This document shows, piece by piece, positions 26,098 to 33,962 of a stretch of DNA of 64,000 nt (positions are counted from its first letter, which is position 1; each line of letters starts with the position of its first letter). This stretch comes from Thermanaerosceptrum fracticalcis (GTDB lineage: Bacteria > Bacillota > Peptococcia > DRI-13). The position numbers and the translations under genes are program-made. The notes beneath the pieces were generated by a model. That model did no database searches, was not told the DNA's origin, and saw only the letters and a list, made by a program, of their open reading frames with translations. The stretch covers positions 1,040,501 through 1,104,500 of the forward strand of contig NZ_CP045798.1 of NCBI RefSeq assembly GCF_000746025.2. The letters are read 5' to 3'.

Positions 26098-26282
26098 TGA
26101 GCTTATATTTTGTTACAATGACCATGTTAAGCTTATTGGGGACGCTCCTAGTGCTACTGTTGGCGCAGTAACACATCAAAACGGGGGCGTCTTTTCCTTT
26201 CTATTTGATATGGTCATTATATACAGCAATTCCTGGTCAGGCAATTCCGTCAGCTTTGTGCCATATTAGTTCGACGGCAACA

Positions 26283-26385
26283 GCCAGCCATCAAAAAGAG
26301 CCGAGATCTTCGGAGAGATTTCATTTTCTATTTTTACTTCGATATTAGTAACACGATCTTTAAGTTCATTTATATCAAGACGCAT
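26283..26385 (-). pseudogene. 5' part of the coiled-coil gene split by the transposon
   Basis: ATG 26385 begins MRLDINELKDRVTNIEVKIE and continues ENEISPKISALFDGW up to the 6-bp duplication, where the transposon begins. Without the element it continues into 22948-23033. The start overlaps the end of an upstream relic frame (IDDFLGKYWEYPFGRG...) that carries an in-frame TAA about 30 codons before its end, so the locus was decaying independently of the transposon. Confidence 0.7.
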
Positions 26386-27001
26386 TTCAGTCCACCGCCG
26401 CCACGCCCAAAGGGATATTCCCAGTATTTTCCCAGAAAATCATCAATGGTAGACTGTTATGCGGCTTGATATGCGTCTTTAATCGACTGCTCTAATTATT
26501 ACTTGGAAATATATTAATCACTGGACAAAAGAAAGAATCAAAAGGCATTTTGTTGTGTGTTTTCTGGCTTTTCTTAAAACAATCCGTGTTGATCAGCCCA
26601 ATAATATCTTATCGTAAGAAGACCTGGTTGCCTGGTATAAAAAATAGGGTAGCCTGTAGTGGCAAACTTTGCGTTTTTTTAGAGAGGAATCCTATTATAT
26701 CAAAGGTTTGCTGTTCTCAACTGATAAACTCAGGATAAAAATGCTGTTTAAATATCTCATTTATCTTTATTTTACTTTTGTAATCTACGATTTTTGAAAC
26801 ATGCATAGTGTATACCTAAATTCTATCTAAGCACAAAGTTATCCATAACCAAAAAATTTATTTTTGATTCTAATGAAAAAAGTCAAGATTTACGAAGTCT
26901 TGTACTATATATAGATAAACCTTTCTTTTATAAATCTACATATAGTGTTTGTACTTTAAAAAATATGGTTTTTGCACTAGAATCATTTTTTCCTAGACAG
27001 C
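26386..27001. other. Gene-poor stretch between split gene and prophage edge
   Basis: No convincing gene is seen. At 26373-26480 (minus) there is a relic frame with an internal stop. The rest is AT-rich with only short, unsupported open frames. It looks like decayed DNA next to an integration hot spot. Confidence 0.5.
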
Positions 27002-27039
27002 AAAAAAAGGGTTCCGACATTATAAGATTGCCGGAACCC
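27002..27039 (-). terminator. Intrinsic terminator downstream of the tRNA-Leu 3' end
   Basis: GGGTTCCG/CGGAACCC stem (27009-27016 with 27032-27039) with a 15-nt loop, followed on the minus strand by T7. It is 17 nt past the CCA end of the tRNA fragment and was presumably the terminator of the original tRNA-Leu gene. Confidence 0.85.
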
Positions 27040-27173
27040 TTGATTTTACTGGATTTGGTGCGGCTGAAGAGACTTGAACTCCCACGGGCTTGCACCCACT
27101 AGAACCTGAATCAGTTGTGGGGCCTTTTTGGATCCTTGATAAAACATGCTAAACCCTTGATATTACTGGATTT
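27035..27173. repeat. Direct repeat of 22 bp flanking the tRNA fragment
   Basis: Copies at 27035-27056 and 27152-27173 differ at one of 22 positions (core ACTGGATTT). One copy abuts the tRNA CCA end on the host side, and the other is 40 bp inside the prophage. This may be an integrase arm site, an older att remnant, or host flank picked up by a previous excision. Confidence 0.6.
27056..27112 (-). tRNA. tRNA-Leu(CAG) 3' fragment, left prophage attachment site
   Basis: The minus strand reads GATTCAGGTTCTAG (anticodon loop with CAG and the 3' anticodon stem), a long variable arm GTGGGTGCAAGCCCGTG, a T-arm with GTTCAAGTC and the acceptor end CAGCCGCA-CCA. The D-arm, 5' acceptor strand and 5' anticodon stem are absent, so this is not a functional tRNA. 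It is what a tRNA-targeting integrase leaves at one end. Because the gene points left, the intact tRNA should lie at the other end of the prophage, right of this window. Confidence 0.9.
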
Positions 27174-27316
27174 CCGAGAAATACACCTATCGTTTTTTAG
27201 TGGAAAAAACCGTTGTTTTTTAAAACAATTAGCCCAAAATTAGCCCATACAATTCATCACATTTGTTATTATTTACCAGAAAATGCTCTCTACACCTCTT
27301 CTTAGAATGCCCTGTA

Positions 27317-28498
27317 TTACTTTAAAAATGACGGAGTACAAGAGGACTTTATTAAAGTCAACTTTGGTTTACGAGAATTTGTTATTAAAAGTTCTTTAGG
27401 CAAAAAGCATAGACTATCTATTTCTTCTTTATTGAGTGCAATCTTATCAATTATCTCTTGTGGGGAAACTATATTATTTTCTAAAAGTAACTCTATTGCT
27501 TGTTTAAACAAATATGGATTCTCCATTGGTATCACGTCGTCCAAGGGCTCATTAGTCTTAAGTCCCCGTTTATTAATTATTGCAAAAAGATATCTAACCT
27601 GATGTTCTTTTAACAAACCGAGATTATCACAACGAATTATCATTGCTTGGATTGATACTTTCCAACGTTTTTTCAATACTACGAAATGCTCTAAAGAGTT
27701 AGATACCACTTCGGTGGGAAATGAATCTACAGGTAATAAAAAAGCACCAGCAAAATAGTTTGCTTCATTTTCAATCTGATCAAATAGTTCTTTATTTTTG
27801 AGGCTTTCCTGGTCTATGTGTGGGTGTAAAATTAAATGACCTAATTCATGTGCTATATCGAAACGAGCTCTTGCGGCAGAAGCCTTATCTGTTCCCATTA
27901 TTATATAAGGTATTCCGTTATACCATTGAGAAAATGCATCAATTTTTTTGTCTCCAAATTCTATATTGCATATTACAAATCCTTTTTCTTGGAGAATTTC
28001 TATAAGATTTTTTATTGGACCTCTATCGATTTTCCAATATTTACGAAGATACAATGCAATCCTTTCTATAGTATCGGCATCATATTCATAATTTTTTACT
28101 AAGTGGTCTATATTTGGAATATCAACATCAGGAAAATTCACGAATTTTCTTAGGTATTGATAAATTTCATCAGCCCATTGAATTCTGCAGGAAAATGCAT
28201 CTTTTAATTTTTTAGATGCACTTTTCATGCTTCTGAAGTTAACTGCACTATTACAAAACGAATTGTTTATATTTATTTTAGGTTTAGTGAAAAAATTAAG
28301 CGGAAAATTCAAAACCCCCATCATTTTTACCAAAACATGAGTACCCGGTTTTGATGTTCCCAGCTCATACTGTGAGATAGCCTGACTCGATACTCCGATT
28401 AAATCAGCAAGTTCTGTTAACGAGTATCCCCGAGATATTCTTGCCTCCCTTATTCTAGCTGGCACGATCTCATTATTAATAAATTTTTTATGATTCAT
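27317..28498 (-). CDS. HTH_XRE + ImmA/IrrE metallopeptidase fusion protein
   Basis: About 393 aa from ATG 28498 (GGGTGAGGGAA upstream). The N-terminal XRE helix-turn-helix (REARISRGYSLTELADLIGVSSQAISQYE, about residues 12-70) joins an ImmA/IrrE peptidase domain (about 160-290) with the zinc motif ARFDIAHELGHLILHPH and the downstream Glu in ENEANYFAGAFLLP. It overlaps the upstream gene by 11 nt. This HTH-protease architecture recurs in toxin-antitoxin and phage-defence pairs and in phage control. Its place at the prophage edge, outside the lysis genes and with its own promoter, fits a lysogenic-conversion gene. Confidence 0.85.
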   Translation of the reverse strand: MNHKKFINNEIVPARIREARISRGYSLTELADLIGVSSQAISQYELGTSKPGTHVLVKMMGVLNFPLNFFTKPKININNSFCNSAVNFRSMKSASKKLKDAFSCRIQWADEIYQYLRKFVNFPDVDIPNIDHLVKNYEYDADTIERIALYLRKYWKIDRGPIKNLIEILQEKGFVICNIEFGDKKIDAFSQWYNGIPYIIMGTDKASAARARFDIAHELGHLILHPHIDQESLKNKELFDQIENEANYFAGAFLLPVDSFPTEVVSNSLEHFVVLKKRWKVSIQAMIIRCDNLGLLKEHQVRYLFAIINKRGLKTNEPLDDVIPMENPYLFKQAIELLLENNIVSPQEIIDKIALNKEEIDSLCFLPKELLITNSRKPKLTLIKSSCTPSFLK

Positions 28499-29168
28499 TT
28501 CCCTCACCCTTAAGAAGATTTAACTGCTTAAGCACATCAGCCTTCAAAGAAGTAATTCTTTTTTCCGCTTGTTGTATTAATATATCATTATTTTTTATTA
28601 ATGAGAATTCGGATCCGAGTTCAATTTTTTTGAGATAACCTGTCATATTTTCATTGGGAACTAAAAGATTTACGAATTCAATATCATTATTTCTTGTACC
28701 ATATGTAAGAAATAAATAGTAGGGTTCAGGCTTAACTATTAAATTATTCTTAGTATTTGTATCGTAGAAAAGCTGCTTAGCTTTAAACTTATTTTTCCGA
28801 CACTGCTTAACTCTATACCAAGACCTATTAGGTAGTGCATCCTTGTCTTTTGCTTTACCGATATTGATAATAACATTTTGTCTCACTAGATTAAGAGATT
28901 TATAATTAAAATTATTTACCTTAACCGCTTGAACTTTAAATGGGAAATTTTCACTCAACATATCTTCCTCAAACTGCCTAAAAATTAAATAGTTAAATAA
29001 CCAACCTTTTATATTTGTTAAAAAAGTGGAAGTGAATAGGGTACTGTTGCTTTGAATTACTTCATGAAAAGCTCGTGCACCACTCAAAAAGAAAGGATAT
29101 AACTGCGCCCTAATTGATCTGGGTAACTCCTTTTTTATTAACTCATCTGCATTATTATAGAATTTCAT
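28488..29168 (-). CDS. Hypothetical partner of the HTH-ImmA protein (putative conversion/TA pair)
   Basis: About 226 aa from ATG 29168 (AAAGGAAGTGGTACAA upstream). No family is recognised. The chain is rich in Lys, Asn and aromatic residues, with a stretch RSWYRVKQCRKNKF, then PYYLFLTYGTRNNDIEFVNLL (beta-type), and a helical C-terminus. It is the first gene after the promoter at 29203-29231 and overlaps the HTH-ImmA gene, so both are made together. By position it could be a toxin or sensor controlled by the protease partner; this is inference from layout only. Confidence 0.75.
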   Translation of the reverse strand: MKFYNNADELIKKELPRSIRAQLYPFFLSGARAFHEVIQSNSTLFTSTFLTNIKGWLFNYLIFRQFEEDMLSENFPFKVQAVKVNNFNYKSLNLVRQNVIINIGKAKDKDALPNRSWYRVKQCRKNKFKAKQLFYDTNTKNNLIVKPEPYYLFLTYGTRNNDIEFVNLLVPNENMTGYLKKIELGSEFSLIKNNDILIQQAEKRITSLKADVLKQLNLLKGEGNES

Positions 29169-29202
29169 TTGTACCACTTCCTTTACTCATGCTCCATAAA
29201 GT

Positions 29203-29231
29203 ATTTTAGTATAATTTTCAAATTTCATCAA
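29203..29231 (-). promoter_or_regulatory. Promoter of the putative conversion pair
   Basis: TTGATG (29226-29231) and TAAAAT (29203-29208) on the minus strand with 17 bp between, 35 bp before the start codon, in an AT-rich stretch unlike the phage genes around. Confidence 0.6.
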
Positions 29232-29287
29232 GTAAATGTTGTATTATTTTTAATATTATAAAGCGAAATTATTGTTATGATATTAAA

Positions 29288-29313
29288 CAAAAAAAGGGAG
29301 GCCCACGCCTCCC
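29288..29313 (-). terminator. Intrinsic terminator at the end of the lysis module
   Basis: GGGAGGC/GCCTCCC stem (29307-29313 with 29296-29302) with a 4-nt loop, then T8 on the minus strand. It separates late phage genes from the conversion pair. Confidence 0.9.
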
Positions 29314-29328
29314 TAAGTTTTTGCACAT

Positions 29329-29505
29329 CTACCATGTCAATTTTTCTTTTGTGACGAACCTCAGTACTAGGTTCACTGCCCCCAGGATAATCGCCTGTTC
29401 TTCTGCCGGCAAAAACTGCTCACCAAGATAAGATTGCCCTATTAGGGCGGCAATCGCAATAATGTTTACCCAAAAAGTTTTAGATAAATACCATTTCTTT
29501 TCCAT
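29329..29505 (-). CDS. Small phage membrane protein of the lysis module
   Basis: 58 aa, starting at ATG 29505 after AAAGGAGATTTGT. The sequence MEKKWYLSKTFWVNIIAIAA has a Lys/Trp-rich N-terminus and a membrane helix (FWVNIIAIAALIG). A second weakly hydrophobic segment (AIILGAVNLVLRFV) and a basic tail follow. Proteins of this pattern are common beside amidase and holin genes of Firmicutes phages. A holin-like or holin-accessory role is likely but not proven. Confidence 0.8.
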   Translation of the reverse strand: MEKKWYLSKTFWVNIIAIAALIGQSYLGEQFLPAEEQAIILGAVNLVLRFVTKEKLTW

Positions 29506-29578
29506 ACAAATCTCCTTTCAATACCTTTTAATACTAGTTACCAGCGTACATTTCTTCGCATAAGCACCACCTCCCAAA

Positions 29579-29602
29579 GAAAAAAGCAGCTCACAGGCTG
29601 CT
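29579..29602 (-). terminator. Intrinsic terminator overlapping the amidase stop
   Basis: AGCAGC/GCTGCT (29597-29602 with 29585-29590) around a 6-nt loop that contains the amidase stop codon, followed by T6 on the minus strand. Confidence 0.75.
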
Positions 29603-30223
29603 TAGTTTATTTATTTCGGCCAATTTGGCCTTGAGTTCGGCATTTTCCCGTGTAGCCGCATTCAGGAGCTTCACCAAGTGCTCGTTCTCTGCTCTCAGAT
29701 CTATTTCAGATTCAGAGACCTTAGTCTCCTGCATAAACTCCTTTACTTGCGCTAAGAAGTTCTCCCATCCGCCAGATCGCCCCCTTAGAATATGAGGGCA
29801 GTTCTTCCCAGTCCACTTGTTGTGCTGAACAACCTTGTCAATACTTAAACCCAGCTCTTTAAGGAGTTGGGCCACAACTTCGGCAGCATTCTTCTCTGCC
29901 ATAGCACGATCACCGTCACTGTTTTCGCAGATCTCGATGCCAATACTCGTCCTGTTCCCGGGCCCGTTACCACCATCTCCTGCATGCCAACCTACTTCAT
30001 CCAGGGGAAGATGTTGGATTACCCGCTTATCGTCCACGGTAAAGTGCCAGGACACCGGGGCTTTGGCCGCTGCATCGCCTTTAAGATATTTTGCATGAGC
30101 CAGGGCATCGGCACCGGCATTGCTGTTTGCCGTGTCGTGGATAGTGATATACTGCGGGGTCAATTTATGGCCGGGACGGTTCCGCCTTCCTGTGGGGATG
30201 AAATCTTGAACAATGTTAACCAA
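29591..30223 (-). CDS. N-acetylmuramoyl-L-alanine amidase endolysin
   Basis: About 210 aa. TTG 30223 is the likely start (GAGGTG six bases upstream); a GTG at 30232 is the alternative. An Amidase_2/PGRP domain covers about residues 1-155 with zinc ligands in YITIHDTANS, VGWHAGDG and WTGKNCPH (H, H, C). The C-terminal about 50 residues form a coiled-coil helix (LRAENEHLVKLLNAATRENA) instead of a usual cell-wall-binding domain. It cuts peptidoglycan during host lysis. It follows the XhlA-like gene within a few bases. Confidence 0.92.
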   Translation of the reverse strand: MVNIVQDFIPTGRRNRPGHKLTPQYITIHDTANSNAGADALAHAKYLKGDAAAKAPVSWHFTVDDKRVIQHLPLDEVGWHAGDGGNGPGNRTSIGIEICENSDGDRAMAEKNAAEVVAQLLKELGLSIDKVVQHNKWTGKNCPHILRGRSGGWENFLAQVKEFMQETKVSESEIDLRAENEHLVKLLNAATRENAELKAKLAEINKLSSL

Positions 30224-30228
30224 ACAAA

Positions 30229-30426
30229 TCACCTCTTCAATAAAAGTAAGAGGAATTGCAGTGCCATGGCCGCAACCCCTCCCATTACCCAGTACTGGAG
30301 CCGGTCAACTTTATCTTCCAACCGATGGATGGCTCCATTCTGTGCTTTTTTATAGTCCATCAGATCCTCGATGGCTCTGTCGTGCTCTCCCAGTAGTCTT
30401 TCTTGTTTACACACATGTTCAGTCAT
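30229..30426 (-). CDS. XhlA-like holin-accessory protein
   Basis: 65 aa: an amphipathic helical N-terminus (LLGEHDRAIEDLMDYKKAQN, AIHRLEDKVDRLQ) and one C-terminal membrane helix (WVMGGVAAMALQFLLLLL) ending in KR. This is the plan of hemolysin XhlA-family proteins, which act with holins in phage lysis. The stop nearly meets the amidase start, and GGAGGGGAGTCCCCGC lies upstream of the ATG. Confidence 0.85.
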   Translation of the reverse strand: MTEHVCKQERLLGEHDRAIEDLMDYKKAQNGAIHRLEDKVDRLQYWVMGGVAAMALQFLLLLLKR

Positions 30427-30467
30427 GCGGGGACTCCCCTCCTTTTACTCATAATAAGAGGGGGATT

Positions 30468-33400
30468 TTAGCCCCCCTGCATTAACTTCTTTCTTCTCTC
30501 CACCAGTTTCTGATACTTTTCCCGCTTTTGTTCAAGTGATAAGGACTTATCCTTGTTTAATTCCGATATCTGCCGGTTAATCTTATCAATTTCCCGCTCC
30601 CGCAGAATCATCCGGTACGTGGCATCGGGGTTACTGCTTTTCTGGTACATCTGAGTCTGATTCTCTCCCAGGGGTCTACGGTTATTCTCGTAATACTCCT
30701 TAGCCTCCGGGAATGAATACTGACCAAAGAGAACACCTCTTACAATATTGGCAGGAGTCCTCTTAACCGGATATTTTAGTTTGGTGCCATCACTGGTATA
30801 TGCCCCTCCCTTGGCTAGGGCCGATACCCCTCTGACAGTCTTTTGTATTTGCCCCCCACCGAAGCCGGGAAGGACCTTGTAGAGAGGGTCTGACAATCCC
30901 TTTGCCGCCAATAGGCCAGGCCCAAAGCGTGTAGGGTCATTACGACCAAATAACTCTTTCCTGGTGGGTAATGTATCGGTTCCATATTCAGGATAAATGG
31001 AGGCGATTGTAGAACCCAAGGGCAAGTTAGAAACTACCTCTCCTGCCAGCCTGCCAGCCCGCTGCAGTGGTGATATATCCTCTTCCGTCAGGGCCTCGAT
31101 AGTGGCATCTATAGGATCAAAAACTACTCCGGAACCCCTGGTGGCTTCCATAGCTTTGTTAAGCATAAAATTAGCCACGTACAGGGCAACCAGGCCGCCG
31201 AAGTCCCGGGCCTTCACAAAGTCTTTCTGTACCTTCCACAGGTTGGACACCTCCAGCGTAAAAGGTGCTACCAACTGCATAATCTTTGATTTTTGTAAGA
31301 TAGGCACTTCCCCGATTCCCCGGCCGGCAACCAGACTCCTGGTCATATCATCAGCGTATTTTATCGGGTTTGGGATACCCTCTGCCAGAGCCTTTTCATA
31401 GACTGAGTACCAAATAAATTCAGTACCGACCTTGTCCACTACCTCAAGCATCCAGGCGGCAAATTTCTTGGGCTGATCCATGAGTTTAGTATCAAACTGG
31501 CGATAGATGTCACTGGAAAACCGCTCCGTAAGGAACCCGGATTTGGCCATCTCCGGAGCAGGCTTGAATATTGATTTTATGGTCCTTTTAAAACCTGGGA
31601 CTGAATATTGCTTGGCGAAAGCTATACCCTGAGGCACGTTGGCTATCTGAGAGAGTGAAGACGATATATTACCCATGACCACGTTAGCCTTTATCCTGCT
31701 GTTTAGCCAGTTTAGGACCTTAAAAGTGGTCCGGCCCCCGGGAACAATCTTTTGCGCAAACCTGTCCGCTGGATTCGTTTTTCCGGCCAGATCCCTGGCA
31801 TAGTCCCGCAGCCATTCGATGAAGTTGTTCAGATGCCTCGATTTTTCTGTTGCCCCAGCCAATTCTGCGGCCAGCCGTTCAAACTGGCCTATGTGCGGGT
31901 CGATATGCTTCGCATAAGATGCAGCCGGCAGGTAATTAAGGAAACCCCCAACGGCATCCTCTTTATAAGGCCCAAAACCCCTTTTTTGGGCGAAACTCAA
32001 AAACTTAGACTTAGGCAAAGTAAATTCCGAACGCCCCGCCAGACTTGGGTCTATTGCCGATGGGGTCTCAAAAAGGTTTTTCACACCTTCGAAGGTGTCG
32101 GCCAGTTCCCGAAAATGGCGATAATAGTCTTGGCGCCGAGGGATGATTTTTTCCGGATTGTTAGGGTAAATCTGGGCCCTTACGGCATTAACTTCATTAA
32201 GGAGCTGATCATAGGCCCAGCGGAACCACCGGTCAGCTTCCACCACCTTTTGCCAGTCCTTGGGCCTTAACTTTTGCAATTCAGGCAAAGAAATATTCTT
32301 CTCCCCGTATCTCTGGACCAAAGCAGACAATTCACTGCCTTTTTGGATTCCCAGTCTATCTACAACCTCTTCTTTAAGTTTACGTGCCCACTCCCTTTGC
32401 ATCTCCACGTTTGCTTTCTTGGAAGCATCAAAGGGATCCAGAATAGCCTTTTTCACTTTCTCAAAGTGGGGGCCAAAGACATCCCGGAAGTTGCGATAAA
32501 TATCAGTGGAATACAGTCTAAAGCCTGATAGGTCCCGGAGGCCATCGGCATTATACAGCTCCTGGGCAGTCTGCTCTGCAACAGTGGTCACTGGTTCCGG
32601 GGGTTCCCAGTTACGCCAATTATCATTTTGTTGAGATGATCTGTCGTATACTTTTGGCACTTCTATAGTCTGCTTGAACTGCAATGGTGTTAACGGTTCT
32701 ACTGGCACGGGAGCCTGTTTGCTACGTCCTCTGACTAAAGCAGGCATCTCTATCCCTGCTGCTCTGGCTATTCTCCCACGCTCCACTGCCCTTTCAAAAT
32801 TAGGTAAACCTGCTTGCTCCGCTTTCAACACATCGTCGGCCAACTTTTCCAGATCGATGCCCAAAGTGTTTTTAGCAAATTCCATTTCATCAACCCGGAG
32901 TTCATTGGTTCGGAAATAATTTTGCAAATACTCGGTAGCTTCCTTTAATTTCTGTTCAGCAATTGCCCGTTCTTTATTGAATATCTTGGCCTTTCCGGCA
33001 GGGAGAGCAACATTGCCTGGATAATCTCTAAGAGTGGGGTTCCTGAAAGTAAACTCCTGAGCAGGGTATAACAATCTTCCACTCTGTACCGGTTCAGTTT
33101 GCATCCCTGTTACAACTTTGCGAATGGCATCCTTCTGCCGATCGTTTAAATTATCCCAATCAACCCCAATATCTTTGGCTACTTCTCTTTCGACTGTTTC
33201 AGGGTTAATAGGCATCCCCTTGTATCTGGAAAGCACTTTACTTACAACCGGCCTTAATGCCTCAATACCTATCCCTACACCAGCACCTATAACGGCATCA
33301 AGGGCGATGTTACCAGCAATTTCCCCAGGAGTGCGGTCATTGACAATACCCTCAGTTATTCCGTACACCGTGCCGGCCCCGGCATTCTCAATTGCTCCCT

Positions 33401-33950
33401 TTGCCACATTTGCCACAGCAGGACTTTTGATTTTACTTGCCATCTTGGATGCAAACTGGGGTACCTTCGCCGCTTCACTTGCCATCATTGAAAACTTACC
33501 TAATCCGTTAGGTGCAAATATCCCCGCAGCTCCACCTGTTACATCCGCAGCAATGTCGGCAACTTTATTCCCGGTGCTGGGCCGGTTCTCGTTGTCGGCA
33601 CCAAAGCCAATGGCGTTAGCAGTCTGAGAACCCCGATGAATAAATTTACCCAGGGCCGAATCATCGAACCGCTGGGTAATGTTAGCAATGGCATTGTTCA
33701 CTGGCTTTAGGAATCCAGGCAGTCTCTCATTCATCCAGTCGTAAGCCTGCTGCCGATTAGGGCTTAAATTTGTAGGAATATCAAAAATGCCGCCCTGTTG
33801 GGGAGGCTGTGGGGGGTGAGTTATGGGTGCTGGTTTGTAGTTATCCTGCCCGGTTTCCCAAGAGGGCCTTTGGAATGAATTTGTTGCTTCCCAAGACGGT
33901 TTTATTATTGGCTGCGTGTTTGTTTCCCAGGAAGGCTTTTGGAAAGCCAT
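30468..33950 (-). CDS. Giant phage virion protein (probable internal/ejection protein)
   Basis: A 1,160-aa protein. The N-terminus carries a short motif repeated three to four times (KPSWET, KPSWEA, RPSWET), then a Pro/Gln-rich linker. An Ala/Gly-rich amphipathic stretch follows (about 130-260; VADIAADVTGGAAGIFAPNG, GEIAGNIALDAVIGAGVGIG). A long helical body includes SLSQIANVPQGIAF and TLEVSNLWKVQKDF, and a charged C-terminal coiled coil ends it. No enzyme motif is obvious. Size, membrane-active-looking helices and position next to the lysis genes fit the internal virion/ejection proteins of podoviruses. It is the last structural gene of the late transcript. Confidence 0.7.
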   Translation of the reverse strand: MAFQKPSWETNTQPIIKPSWEATNSFQRPSWETGQDNYKPAPITHPPQPPQQGGIFDIPTNLSPNRQQAYDWMNERLPGFLKPVNNAIANITQRFDDSALGKFIHRGSQTANAIGFGADNENRPSTGNKVADIAADVTGGAAGIFAPNGLGKFSMMASEAAKVPQFASKMASKIKSPAVANVAKGAIENAGAGTVYGITEGIVNDRTPGEIAGNIALDAVIGAGVGIGIEALRPVVSKVLSRYKGMPINPETVEREVAKDIGVDWDNLNDRQKDAIRKVVTGMQTEPVQSGRLLYPAQEFTFRNPTLRDYPGNVALPAGKAKIFNKERAIAEQKLKEATEYLQNYFRTNELRVDEMEFAKNTLGIDLEKLADDVLKAEQAGLPNFERAVERGRIARAAGIEMPALVRGRSKQAPVPVEPLTPLQFKQTIEVPKVYDRSSQQNDNWRNWEPPEPVTTVAEQTAQELYNADGLRDLSGFRLYSTDIYRNFRDVFGPHFEKVKKAILDPFDASKKANVEMQREWARKLKEEVVDRLGIQKGSELSALVQRYGEKNISLPELQKLRPKDWQKVVEADRWFRWAYDQLLNEVNAVRAQIYPNNPEKIIPRRQDYYRHFRELADTFEGVKNLFETPSAIDPSLAGRSEFTLPKSKFLSFAQKRGFGPYKEDAVGGFLNYLPAASYAKHIDPHIGQFERLAAELAGATEKSRHLNNFIEWLRDYARDLAGKTNPADRFAQKIVPGGRTTFKVLNWLNSRIKANVVMGNISSSLSQIANVPQGIAFAKQYSVPGFKRTIKSIFKPAPEMAKSGFLTERFSSDIYRQFDTKLMDQPKKFAAWMLEVVDKVGTEFIWYSVYEKALAEGIPNPIKYADDMTRSLVAGRGIGEVPILQKSKIMQLVAPFTLEVSNLWKVQKDFVKARDFGGLVALYVANFMLNKAMEATRGSGVVFDPIDATIEALTEEDISPLQRAGRLAGEVVSNLPLGSTIASIYPEYGTDTLPTRKELFGRNDPTRFGPGLLAAKGLSDPLYKVLPGFGGGQIQKTVRGVSALAKGGAYTSDGTKLKYPVKRTPANIVRGVLFGQYSFPEAKEYYENNRRPLGENQTQMYQKSSNPDATYRMILREREIDKINRQISELNKDKSLSLEQKREKYQKLVERRKKLMQGG

Positions 33951-33962
33951 GGGTATCCCCCC

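Larger units (their letters stand above)
23034..26282. mobile_element. Tn7/Tn5053-like transposon (DDE transposase, TniB-like ATPase, DUF6431, DUF5348)
   Basis: A 3,249-bp element bounded by 5'-TGTTACTG at 23034 and CGGCAACA-3' at 26282 (ends TGT...ACA, related but imperfect inverted ends). It is flanked by the direct duplication GCCAGC at 23028-23033 and 26283-26288. Excision on paper restores the split coiled-coil frame, which fixes the borders. Four genes, all on the minus strand, fill it. Ordered repeats at the left end match the multi-site transposase binding seen in Tn7-like elements. All genes look intact, so it may be recently active. No target-selector or CRISPR genes are present. 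Confidence 0.87.

Noticed and set aside
26166-26173. CAGTAACA as the right end of the transposon, matching TGTTACTG at the left end
   Set aside because: The exact 8-bp inverted match is attractive, but no target duplication flanks it. Ending the element at 26282 gives the GCCAGC duplication and restores the split reading frame.
26550-26738. 62-codon plus-strand frame
   Set aside because: No ribosome site, no recognisable composition, and it lies in decayed AT-rich DNA.
29867-30355. 162-codon plus-strand frame opposite the amidase
   Set aside because: Antisense shadow of the amidase and XhlA-like genes, which have clear domains and ribosome sites.
31752-33627. Several plus-strand frames of 134-172 codons
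   Set aside because: All are antisense to the 1,160-aa virion gene, which has a clear start, length and context. The frames are by-products of its codon use.
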